The position numbers and the translations under genes were made by a program. Below, in pieces: positions 1-5,449 of a DNA stretch of 5,449 nucleotides (positions are counted from its first letter, which is position 1; the number at the start of each line of letters is the position of its first letter). Location of the stretch: contig CAJBPC010000083.1 in assembly GCA_903957405.1 (NCBI GenBank), positions 1-5,449 on the forward strand. Direction: 5' to 3'. The stretch comes from an uncultured bacterium (lineage in GTDB: Bacteria; Bacteroidota; Bacteroidia; Chitinophagales; Chitinophagaceae). The notes beneath the pieces are model-generated. The model was not told the DNA's origin. It did not search any database and saw only the letters and a list, made by a program, of their open reading frames with translations.

Positions 1-206
1 AGGAACGAGAGCTTGTTAGCCGAATGAACCAAATGGAGGATTTAGAGATCCCTTCCCAATTTGAATATGCTAAAGTTCATGCCATAAGTGCAGAGGCTAG
101 GGAAAAATTAACTAAATCAAGGCCACGTACCCTTGGTCAGGCATCGCGTATGTCTGGCATTAATCCAAGCGACGTTCAAATACTTATGGTTTACATGGGT
201 CGCTGA
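1..206 (+). CDS. mnmG: MnmG (GidA), tRNA uridine-5-carboxymethylaminomethyl modification enzyme, C-terminal end only
   Basis: Partial gene: it enters from the left edge (codons in frame from base 3) and stops with TGA at 204-206, so about 67 of the roughly 620 residues usual for the family are visible. The visible part is the C-terminal helical domain. It has the family hallmark of an 'IP..F.Y' stretch, then 'SAEAREKL', then the conserved 'RPRTLGQASRMSGI.PSD' block and a 'VYMGR' ending. MnmG is an FAD enzyme that works with MnmE to modify the wobble uridine (U34) of certain tRNAs; the C-terminal domain contributes to MnmE and tRNA contact. It is a housekeeping gene with no evident link to the sulfur genes downstream. 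No clear terminator lies in the 75 bases before the next gene, so some read-through is possible. Confidence 0.95.
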   Translation, partial: ERELVSRMNQMEDLEIPSQFEYAKVHAISAEAREKLTKSRPRTLGQASRMSGINPSDVQILMVYMGR

Positions 207-261
207 AATGGCAGCATCAGATATGTTTGGCAAATTTCTCCATTCATTTCATATAGCATGC

Positions 262-273
262 AGATTTAAATCT
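262..273. other. 12-bp perfect palindrome before the Crp/Fnr gene
   Basis: AGATTTAAATCT is a perfect palindrome ending 8 bases before the ATG of the regulator gene. It could be an operator, for example for autoregulation. However, it is pure A/T apart from one G and one C, and it does not resemble the TGTGA-type sites found further down. In A/T-rich DNA a palindrome this short can occur by chance. No convincing promoter was seen in the 207-281 gap: a TTTG at 226-229 has no good -7 partner. Confidence 0.2.
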
Positions 274-281
274 TACAAACA

Positions 282-926
282 ATGAATACCACATCATTTA
301 CTCCCGATGAAATTATACAGTACTTCCCTCAATTCGACGTAGATCTTGCGGAATTTTTATCGCAGATAGGGGAGTCCCGGACGTTTGATGATGGAGACAT
401 AGTAATGAAGACAGGACAGTTTTTTAAATCAGCTGTTCTGATTGTCAAAGGTCGTGTGAAACTTTATAGAGAAGGGGATGATGGCGAAGAGTTCTTCATG
501 TATTATCTTGAACCCGGAAATGCTTGTGCACTGAGCATGATTTGCACAGCTCGAAACCAATCAAGTAGTGTCATGGCCGTTGCCATTGAAGAAACAGAAG
601 CAATATTAATTCCAATTCAGTATATGGATCGGCTGATGACAAATTATAAGTCATGGTATTATTTCGTAATCGAAACATACCGCAATCGATTTGAAGAACT
701 ATTATCTGTCATTGATAACATCGCATTCAAAAATATGGATGAGAGATTGGAATGGTATCTAAAACGACAATCCCAAAAACTCGGAACCACAATTCATCTC
801 ACACATCAACAGATAGCAAATGATCTCAACTCCTCCAGAGAGGTCATCTCTCGTCTACTAAAAAAAATGGAACAGGACGGACAAATCGATCTTCATCGCA
901 ATCATATTTCTTGGAAAGGAATATGA
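282..926 (+). CDS. Crp/Fnr-family transcriptional regulator, probably controlling the sulfur genes
   Basis: A 214-residue protein, the normal length for the family. Residues about 18-115 form the cyclic-nucleotide-binding-like beta-roll ('DGDIVMKTGQ', 'VLIVKGRVKLYREG', 'YYLEPGNACALSM'). A dimerisation helix follows at about 118-150. A Crp-type winged helix-turn-helix covers about 172-212, with 'THQQIANDLNSSREVISRLLKKME' as the DNA-reading part. The cassette that binds cAMP in E. coli CRP (G-E...R-S/T) is replaced by 'GNACALSMICTARNQ', so cAMP is unlikely to be the ligand. Cys82 and Cys88 sit exactly there, which would suit a redox or persulfide signal, although that is inference. There is no FNR-like N-terminal cysteine cluster. 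Crp/Fnr regulators of this type are often neighbours of dioxygenase/rhodanese genes in Bacteroidota. ATG at 282 has an A-rich leader. Likely targets are the palindromes at 1033-1056 and 4482-4497. Confidence 0.9.
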   Translation: MNTTSFTPDEIIQYFPQFDVDLAEFLSQIGESRTFDDGDIVMKTGQFFKSAVLIVKGRVKLYREGDDGEEFFMYYLEPGNACALSMICTARNQSSSVMAVAIEETEAILIPIQYMDRLMTNYKSWYYFVIETYRNRFEELLSVIDNIAFKNMDERLEWYLKRQSQKLGTTIHLTHQQIANDLNSSREVISRLLKKMEQDGQIDLHRNHISWKGI

Positions 927-1032
927 AAATATAGAAATGATAGTAGCACATAGTATTTTCTCTTTCAAAGGCTTGTCTTTCTGATACAACCATACAAGCT
1001 AGTGATAAATCATGTTTATACTTGTTTCGAGA

Positions 1033-1056
1033 CAACTGTGACTTATGTCATAGTTG
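1033..1056. promoter_or_regulatory. Crp/Fnr-type operator upstream of the persulfide dioxygenase gene
   Basis: A 24-bp inverted repeat centred between 1044 and 1045, in which 10 of 12 base pairs match (mismatches 1038/1051 and 1043/1046). Its core is TGTGA-CTTATG-TCATA, close to the TGTGA-N6-TCACA consensus of Crp-family proteins. The centre is about 66 bases before the dioxygenase ATG, and the right arm ends in GTTG, which overlaps the predicted -33 box. It shares AACTGTGA and the N6-TCA spacing with the site at 4482-4497. The regulator encoded just upstream is the natural candidate to bind it, which is inference. Confidence 0.6.
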
Positions 1057-1081
1057 AACTCTGAAAGATCAACCATTTTTG
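1053..1081 (+). promoter_or_regulatory. Candidate Bacteroidota-type promoter of the persulfide dioxygenase gene
   Basis: GTTG (1053-1056) followed after 17 bases by CATTTTTG (1074-1081). The known consensus of Bacteroidota housekeeping promoters is TTTG/TTG, 17-23 bases, then TAnnTTTG. The -7 box here matches five of its six fixed positions. Transcription would begin near 1088, giving a short leader of roughly 20-25 bases. The Crp-type site overlaps the -33 side, and the inverted repeat at 1076-1102 overlaps the -7 box and start site. Confidence 0.4.
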
Positions 1082-1102
1082 TGTTAGAATTTAACACAAA
1101 AA
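1076..1102. promoter_or_regulatory. Perfect 11-bp inverted repeat just before the dioxygenase start codon
   Basis: Arms TTTTTGTGTTA (1076-1086) and TAACACAAAAA (1092-1102) are exact reverse complements separated by 5 bases, and the repeat ends 8 bases before ATG 1111. It covers the predicted -7 box and the presumed start of transcription, which is the usual place for a repressor operator. If transcription starts further upstream, the RNA would form a hairpin next to the start codon instead. It differs from the Crp-type sites (TGTTA-N5-TAACA core), so a second regulator is possible. It is not a terminator, because it precedes the gene and the A run follows on the coding strand. Confidence 0.5.
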
Positions 1103-1110
1103 CGAAAAAC

Positions 1111-2532
1111 ATGAAGATTGAACAGATTTACACCGGTTGTCTCGCCCAAGGAGCGTACTATGTAGAAAGCAAAGGCGAGGCTGTTGTCATTGATCCGTTA
1201 CGTGAAGTAGCCCCGTACATAGAAAAGGCAAAGAAAGACGGTGCACAAATCAAATACGTATTAGAGACTCATTTTCACGCTGATTTCGTATCTGGCCATA
1301 TTGATTTAGCTAAAGCTACTGGTGCAACTATTGTTTTTGGACCAACCGCAGCACCCTCTTTCGATGCATTTATTGCCAAAGACGGGGATGTTCTTAAGGT
1401 AGGTGATGTCACCATAGAAGTGATTCATACACCTGGTCATACCATGGAGTCTACTTGCTATTTGTTGAAAGATATCAAAGGTGTCCCAGTTGGATTATTC
1501 TCTGGAGACACACTTTTCATTGGGGATGTAGGAAGACCCGATTTGGCTCAGAAGGTCATCGCAGAATTGACCCAAGACTTGTTGGCGGCTCATCTCTACG
1601 ATTCTTTGCGTAACAAAATAATGCCACTATCCGATGATATAATCGTCTACCCAGCGCATGGTGCAGGAAGTGCCTGTGGAAAAAACATGAGTAAGGAAAC
1701 TACAGATACACTTGGTCATCAGAAAGCTACTAACTATGCTTTGAGGCCGGATATGACAAAAGAAGAATTTATGAAAGAGGTGCTCTCTGGATTGGTTGCA
1801 CCTCCTGGATACTTTCCTATGAATGTACTTATGAATATCAAAGGATATGATAGTATTGACACGGTACTTGAAAGAGGTCAGCACAAACTGAGTCCAGCCG
1901 CTTTTGAAGCTGCAGCAAATGAAACGGTGTCTATTATTCTGGATACAAGAGCCCCTCAAGAGTTTGCGAAAGCGTTTATCCCGAACTCGATTAATATCGG
2001 AATAGATGGAAGTTTTGCGCCATGGGTTGGTGCAATGATTCCAGATGTAAAACAAGAAATACTGATTGTTACCGACCCGGGACGAGAAGAAGAGGTTGTT
2101 ACACGACTTGCAAGAGTAGGTTATGATTTTTGCATAGGATATTTGGATGGAGGTATCGAGGCTTGGATAAACTCAAAAGGCGAGACGGATTTTATTGAGT
2201 CTATAACATCAGATAACCTTGCTGATATTATCAAGACGGATGCTGGGACAATGGTTTTGGATGTTAGAAAGAAAAGCGAATTTGATTCAGAACACATGAT
2301 TGGCGCAGAAAATGCTCCGTTGGATTTCATCAATGATAGCATGGCACAGATAAATAAGAAATACTCTTATTATGTTTACTGTGGTGGTGGATATAGGTCA
2401 ATGATTTTCATCTCTACACTTCGTGCACGGGGTTATGATAATCTAATAGATGTCCAGGGTGGTTTCAAGGCCATCAAGGATAGTGGTAATTTCAAAATCA
2501 CCGATTACGTGTGTCCCACCACTATGTTATGA
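1111..2532 (+). CDS. MBL-fold persulfide dioxygenase fused to two rhodanese domains
   Basis: A 473-residue cytoplasmic protein. The metallo-beta-lactamase domain (about 1-240) is of the ETHE1/persulfide-dioxygenase type. It shows 'THFHADFVSGH' (His54, His56, Asp58, His63), 'TPGH' (His110), 'SGDTLFIGDVGRPDLA' (Asp133) and 'YPAHGAGSACG' (His183). These enzymes carry one non-haem iron and oxidise glutathione or related persulfide to sulfite. A first rhodanese-like domain (about 262-355) has Thr-Asp-Pro-Gly at 321-324 where the catalytic Cys loop should be, so it is inactive. The second (about 365-460) keeps the active loop CGGGYRS with Cys424. The layout resembles CstB-like fusions, which make thiosulfate from persulfide. 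The same frame is open back to a TTG at 1054, but the family begins 'MKIEQIYTGCLAQ', so ATG 1111 with its A-rich leader is preferred. The gene is flanked upstream by a Crp-type site and downstream by a terminator. Confidence 0.93.
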   Translation: MKIEQIYTGCLAQGAYYVESKGEAVVIDPLREVAPYIEKAKKDGAQIKYVLETHFHADFVSGHIDLAKATGATIVFGPTAAPSFDAFIAKDGDVLKVGDVTIEVIHTPGHTMESTCYLLKDIKGVPVGLFSGDTLFIGDVGRPDLAQKVIAELTQDLLAAHLYDSLRNKIMPLSDDIIVYPAHGAGSACGKNMSKETTDTLGHQKATNYALRPDMTKEEFMKEVLSGLVAPPGYFPMNVLMNIKGYDSIDTVLERGQHKLSPAAFEAAANETVSIILDTRAPQEFAKAFIPNSINIGIDGSFAPWVGAMIPDVKQEILIVTDPGREEEVVTRLARVGYDFCIGYLDGGIEAWINSKGETDFIESITSDNLADIIKTDAGTMVLDVRKKSEFDSEHMIGAENAPLDFINDSMAQINKKYSYYVYCGGGYRSMIFISTLRARGYDNLIDVQGGFKAIKDSGNFKITDYVCPTTML

Positions 2533-2595
2533 TTGATCATGTCTAAACATCTTTAGGGGTTGATTCATTGTCTTGTGCATTAAAATTTGGTTTAC

Positions 2596-2620
2596 AAGGG
2601 AAGTGAAAGCTTCCCTTTTT
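2596..2620 (+). terminator. Intrinsic terminator after the persulfide dioxygenase gene
   Basis: Stem AAGGGAAG (2596-2603) pairs perfectly with CTTCCCTT (2610-2617) around a 6-base TGAAAG loop, which can close by a T-G pair to a GAAA tetraloop. A T run follows to 2620. It lies 64 bases after the TGA of the dioxygenase gene and before the small rhodanese gene, so the two are probably separate transcription units or linked only by read-through. Confidence 0.85.
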
Positions 2621-2676
2621 AAATACTTGAATGAGGGCGGTAGATAGACAGTGGTGCACGGAAACAAAAAAATAAA

Positions 2677-2958
2677 ATGAAAACTTTAAAGGAAGCAATC
2701 AGAGATAAAAACAGTGCTTATATAGATGTGAGAACAAAATCAGAATATGACTCGGGTCATATATCTGGATCGTTACATGTCCCGCTGGATGAGTTAATTG
2801 CCCGAATGGATGAATTGAGGAATATTTCTGGACCGTTGATACTTTATTGTCGCAGCGGAAACAGAAGTGGAATGGCATTACATTATTTGCAAGAAGAAGG
2901 CTTTACGGATCTTGTAAATGGGGGTGGTTTTGATGATTTGAGATACTTGATCGGTTGA
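2677..2958 (+). CDS. Single-domain rhodanese (sulfurtransferase)
   Basis: A 93-residue protein consisting of one rhodanese domain, the usual size of GlpE/PspE-like stand-alone forms. It shows 'YIDVRTKSEYDSGHISGSLHVP' (about 15-36) and the active loop CRSGNRS (58-64), with Cys58 as the residue that carries the persulfide, then 'GGGFDDL' near the end. There is no signal peptide, so it is cytoplasmic. It would move sulfane sulfur between thiosulfate or persulfides and acceptors such as thiols or sulfite, complementing the dioxygenase upstream. ATG 2677 follows an A-rich leader with no Shine-Dalgarno sequence, normal for Bacteroidota. It lies behind a terminator and 64 bases before the porin gene. 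I saw no clear promoter in 2621-2676 and no Crp-type site. The true acceptor cannot be read from sequence. Confidence 0.92.
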   Translation: MKTLKEAIRDKNSAYIDVRTKSEYDSGHISGSLHVPLDELIARMDELRNISGPLILYCRSGNRSGMALHYLQEEGFTDLVNGGGFDDLRYLIG

Positions 2959-3022
2959 AGGATTCTTTTGGTAGTAGTACCCTTAAAAATGAAATTTCGA
3001 AAGATTATCATATCAATTACTC

Positions 3023-4425
3023 ATGATTTCAAAACATATAATAAAGTTCATCCAACTTGTCCTGCTCATTTATATATCATTGATTAATGCCAATGCGCAG
3101 CATATGGTAAGCAAAACTATAGACAGCACTACTTTACAATCAGCTCTTCGAAAAAGTCATGTTGAAGCAAGATTTCGTCTATATATGATGGGTACAGATA
3201 ATGCTCATTCATTGACAGATTATCATGCCTTAGCATTTGGTGGTGGATTGAAATTTGAAACAGGAAGTTACAAGGGATTTCGGATTGGTATATCCGGATT
3301 TTTTATTTGGAATTTGGGTTCTTCTGATCTTACCAAACCTGATTCCGTGACACAAGTAAAAAATCGGTACGAGATTGGGCAGTTCGATGTTGAAAATCCT
3401 GCCAATCGAAATGATATGGACCGTATTGAGGATTTCTATCTCCGATACGAAAAGAAAGGATTAAAGATTACATATGGAAAACAGGAAATCCAGACACCTT
3501 TTGTGAATCCCCAAGATGGTCGGATGCGTCCTACCAGTGAGCAAGGTCTTTGGGTTCAGTATACGTCAAATGACAAGTTTGATATCGAAACCGGATGGCT
3601 CTATCGCATTTCCCCCGTGGTACGGTTCGTTGGTTTGGGATTGATGAGTCAATCGGAATATATCCATCAGGTGTAAACGTGTTTGGAAGCAAAAGCAATT
3701 ATCGACAGCACCTAAAATCTTCCGGAGTGGGTATTCTCGGAATTCGATTCAAACCCAACCCATCTTTAACCATACAGTTTTGGGATCATTATGTCGATCG
3801 CATCTTCAATACCTCCATGATGCAGGGTGATGGCGAGTGGAATATTGGTAAAGAAGAAAAGTTGATCGGAGGTTTGCAATATGTATTTCAGCATCCGCTG
3901 AAAGATGGTGGGAATGTCGATCCATCGAAGACTTACTACGATAAAGGAGATCGGGCACAGATTTTCTCTTTGCGGACTGGAATTCGAAAACGACAAACAA
4001 CCTTGCAGATCAACGCAACAAGAATCACTGCGGATGGCCGATTTCTAATGCCACGTGAATGGGGAAGAGAACCCTTCTATACTTTTATGCCAAGAGAGAG
4101 GAACGATGGGGCCGGAGATGTAAAAGCAATCTCTTTCAATTTTATCAGACAATTCCCCCAAAAAAATATTCGATTTGAATGTGGATATGGCTATTATGAT
4201 ATGACCGATGTTTGGGATTCCAGATTCAACAAATACCAAATGCCATCATACCAGCAGTTCTTGATGAATATCCGATATAAATTCACTGGATTCTTAACTG
4301 GTCTGAATGCTGAAATCTTGTATGTGTACAAAAAGAATTCAGCGGAAACACATGGTGATTTTCGATATGTGATTAATAAAGTAGATATGCAACACCTTGA
4401 TTTAATTCTGAATTATAAGCTTTGA
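3023..4425 (+). pseudogene. OprD-like outer-membrane porin gene with a one-base frameshift
   Basis: Two overlapping open frames make one porin. The first runs from ATG 3023 to a stop at 3674-3676 and is correct for 198 codons, up to '...GWLYRISP'. The second continues the protein from base 3616 ('RGTVRWFGIDESIGIYPSGVN...') to TGA 4423-4425. Joined, they give about 467 residues, a normal porin size. Residues 1-26 are a signal peptide (hydrophobic core 'FIQLVLLIYISL', then 'NANAQ'). The rest is rich in amphipathic, aromatic beta-strands. 'GKQEIQTPFVNPQDGRMRPTSEQG' (152-175) resembles the OprD-type barrel, and the end 'LDLILNYKL' is a typical last strand. It would let small anions or organic sulfur compounds cross the outer membrane, with the substrate unknown. 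The break is a missing C in the C run at 3612-3616; without a shift the product is a 217-residue truncated barrel. An ATG at 3595 in the second frame is unlikely to be a real start. Family placement is moderately sure. Confidence 0.8.
3612..3616 (+). other. C5 run where the porin reading frame breaks
   Basis: Upstream codons read cgc-att-tcc-ccc and then go out of frame at gtg. Downstream porin sequence resumes as cgt-ggt-acg from 3616. One extra C (C6) would restore a continuous 'YRISPRGTVRWFG'. Homopolymer C runs are common places for sequencing errors and for slipped-strand changes. The site is not a standard X-XXY-YYZ slippery heptamer, though CCC could re-pair after a -1 slip. Confidence 0.75.
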
Positions 4426-4432
4426 TGCAATC

Positions 4433-4461
4433 AGATAGTCTACAATGATTATGGACTATCT
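4433..4461. other. Hairpin between the porin and transporter genes
   Basis: AGATAGTC (4433-4440) pairs with GACTATCT (4454-4461), and the inside can extend with weaker pairs to a small loop near 4446-4448. It begins 8 bases after the porin stop codon. There is no T run after it, so it would be a poor intrinsic terminator. It may be an RNA stabiliser or a weak stop. It sits 21 bases before the Crp-type site. Confidence 0.35.
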
Positions 4462-4481
4462 TGCCTAGAAATTTCTCGAAC

Positions 4482-4497
4482 TGTGATATTAATCACT
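4482..4497. promoter_or_regulatory. Crp/Fnr-type operator upstream of the YeeE/YedE transporter genes
   Basis: TGTGA-TATTAA-TCACT differs from the TGTGA-N6-TCACA consensus at the last base only, with the inner pairs 4483-4487 / 4492-4496 all matching. It is preceded by AAC, as is the site at 1033-1056. Its centre is about 61 bases before ATG 4551, almost the same distance as at the dioxygenase gene. TTTG boxes (4497-4500 and 4501-4504) follow at once and could serve as a -33 element, but the possible -7 box (TACATCAC, 4525-4532) is weak. Confidence 0.55.
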
Positions 4498-4550
4498 TTG
4501 TTTGGATTTCAGGAAGACGAAATTTACATCACTATAAAACTTATATACGT

Positions 4551-5120
4551 ATGACATTTCTTGAATGGATCACGCAACCCTGGCCATGGTACGTTGCCGG
4601 ACCTCTGATTGGATTGACTGTGCCCGCATTACTAATTCTTGGAAATCGTTCACTCGGTATTTCCTCTTCTTTGCGGCATATCTGTGCGGCTTGCGTTCCT
4701 GCGGATATACCTTTTTTCAAGTATGATTGGAAAAAAGAAAGGTGGAATTTACTGTTTGTGGCAGGCGTTTTACTTGGTGGTTTTGTATCTGCCGCATTCC
4801 TTATGAATTCAGATCCCGTTTCAGTGAATCCTAAGCTTGTCGAAGAGATGGCAACTTATGGGATTACGGACTATTACGGACTTGTTCCATCTGAACTTTT
4901 CAATTGGGATTCTCTATTGACGCTGAAGGGTTTTATTCTGATGGTCGTGGGCGGCTTCTTTGTGGGTTTTGGAACTCGTTATGCTGGTGGCTGTACTTCC
5001 GGTCATGCAATCATGGGTCTTTCAAATTTGCAATGGCCGTCATTGGTTGCAACCATAAGTTTCATGGTTGGTGGATTTTTTATGGCCAATGTGGTTCTTC
5101 CTTTGATACTCAAACTCTAA
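4551..5120 (+). CDS. YeeE/YedE-family inner-membrane transporter, first half (sulfur compound/thiosulfate uptake type)
   Basis: A 189-residue membrane protein of the sulfur-transport (YeeE/YedE, TsuA-like) family. Hydrophobic segments lie at about 13-31, 65-84, 124-143 and 163-186. The family signatures are present: 'SLRHICAAC' with Cys45 and Cys48, and 'GFGTRYAGGCTSGHAIMGLSNLQWPS' with Cys148. In the characterised family member, cysteines in such motifs relay thiosulfate through the membrane. Full-length relatives are about twice this size; here the second half is encoded by the next gene, 12 bases downstream. The frame is open back to a TTG at 4461, but the hydrophilic, His-rich extension is atypical and ATG 4551 begins the conserved 'FLEWITQPWPWY'. 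A Crp-type site lies upstream. Substrate and direction of transport (uptake or release of thiosulfate) are not visible. Confidence 0.9.
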   Translation: MTFLEWITQPWPWYVAGPLIGLTVPALLILGNRSLGISSSLRHICAACVPADIPFFKYDWKKERWNLLFVAGVLLGGFVSAAFLMNSDPVSVNPKLVEEMATYGITDYYGLVPSELFNWDSLLTLKGFILMVVGGFFVGFGTRYAGGCTSGHAIMGLSNLQWPSLVATISFMVGGFFMANVVLPLILKL

Positions 5121-5132
5121 TTATTACATCGG

Positions 5133-5449
5133 ATGGAAAATTATACAGAAAAAAAAGATGTTGTCAGTGATATCGTGAACACTGATTTTGAAGTTCGTTC
5201 CCTTGATGCCATGTGCAAGAATATGTCGGAAGTCGAACAACCCAAATGGCACATGGTGAAGTATCTATTGCTTGGAATGTTGTTCGGCATTATCCTCACA
5301 AAGTCAGAAGTAATTTCTTGGTTCAGGATTCAAGAAATGTTTCGTCTCCAAAGCTTTCATATGTTCGGGGTAATAGGTTCTGCTATTGTGGTTGGGATGA
5401 TATCAATTATGTTCATAAAAAAGTTTAATATCAAGACCATTTACGGCGA
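5133..5449 (+). CDS. YeeE/YedE-family (DUF6691-like) transporter, second half, cut by the window end
   Basis: Open from ATG 5133 to the last base with no stop, so 105 residues are visible and the 3' part is missing. A polar, acidic N-terminus (1-40) is followed by 'KYLLLGMLFGIILTKSEVISWFRIQEMFRLQSFHMFGVIGSAIVVGMI', which is the start of the short YeeE/YedE partner family. Membrane segments lie at about 43-58 and 75-95. It starts 12 bases after the first half and is surely in the same operon; the two products probably assemble into one transporter. The polar leader is long for the family, so starts at 5211 or 5223 (Met27, Met31) are alternatives. No Shine-Dalgarno sequence is seen. Confidence 0.87.
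   Translation, partial: MENYTEKKDVVSDIVNTDFEVRSLDAMCKNMSEVEQPKWHMVKYLLLGMLFGIILTKSEVISWFRIQEMFRLQSFHMFGVIGSAIVVGMISIMFIKKFNIKTIYG

Noticed and set aside
971..994. Possible hairpin after the Crp/Fnr gene (GCTTGT ... ACAAGC)
   Set aside because: Only about 6 bp with a long loop and no T run, which is too weak to call a terminator.
844..1035. Reverse-strand open frame overlapping the end of the regulator gene and the control region
   Set aside because: It resembles no family and overlaps the HTH-coding part of the regulator.
1054..1110. N-terminal extension of the dioxygenase from a TTG at 1054
   Set aside because: The extension overlaps the Crp-type site, promoter match and inverted repeat, and the family's conserved N-terminus begins at ATG 1111.
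1627..2342. Long open frames on the - strand opposite the dioxygenase (1627-2055, 2121-2342)
   Set aside because: Their translations show no recognisable domain, and the + strand frame is a clear enzyme with catalytic motifs across the whole region.
3608..3620. Programmed -1 ribosomal frameshift in the porin
   Set aside because: There is no proper slippery heptamer and no evident stimulatory structure was identified. Porins are not known for this, so deletion or a sequencing error in the C run is simpler.
4461..4550. N-terminal extension of the first YeeE/YedE protein from a TTG at 4461
   Set aside because: The 30 added residues are polar and His-rich, unlike the family. The stretch holds the Crp-type operator, and ATG 4551 starts the conserved part.
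4904..5428. + strand frames at 4904-5170 and 5213-5428
   Set aside because: They are out-of-frame readings of the two YeeE/YedE genes, whose true frames carry conserved membrane motifs.
1..5449. Mobile elements, CRISPR arrays, tRNA or rRNA genes
   Set aside because: No transposase-like frames, terminal repeats, spaced direct repeats or RNA-gene signatures were seen. All repeats found are short inverted repeats in intergenic DNA.

Overview
The window looks like a chromosomal segment of a Bacteroidota bacterium. The evidence is A/T-rich leaders without Shine-Dalgarno sequences, a Bacteroidota-type promoter match, a Crp/Fnr protein and an OprD-like porin of the kind seen in that phylum, and a split YeeE/YedE pair. 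I cannot fix the genus. All recognised genes lie on the + strand.

Layout: (1) 1-206 is the 3' end of mnmG (tRNA modification), which is housekeeping and apparently unrelated to the rest. (2) 282-926 encodes a Crp/Fnr-family regulator without the usual cAMP pocket and with two cysteines in the sensor domain. (3) 927-1110 is a dense control region. It holds a near-perfect Crp-type palindrome, a Bacteroidota-type promoter match and a perfect 11-bp inverted repeat just before the next gene. (4) 1111-2532 encodes a metallo-beta-lactamase-fold persulfide dioxygenase fused to two rhodanese domains, the first of which lacks the catalytic cysteine. (5) An intrinsic terminator (2596-2620) follows. (6) 2677-2958 encodes a small single-domain rhodanese. 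(7) 3023-4425 encodes an OprD-like outer-membrane porin broken by a one-base frameshift in a C5 run. (8) 4426-4550 holds a hairpin and a second Crp-type palindrome. (9) 4551-5120 and 5133-5449 (cut by the window end) encode the two halves of a YeeE/YedE-type sulfur-compound transporter.

Inferred joint role: sulfide/persulfide detoxification and thiosulfate handling. The dioxygenase would oxidise low-molecular-weight persulfide to sulfite, and the rhodanese domains would move sulfane sulfur between thiols, sulfite and thiosulfate. The YeeE/YedE pair would carry a sulfur compound (thiosulfate is the best-known substrate of the family) across the inner membrane, and the porin would give passage across the outer membrane. 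The Crp/Fnr protein is the obvious candidate regulator: the only two TGTGA-N6-TCA sites I found by eye lie directly upstream of the dioxygenase gene and of the transporter pair, and both begin AACTGTGA. The enzyme and transporter families are known. The least described parts are the shared operator, the second palindrome over the dioxygenase promoter and the frameshift state of the porin.
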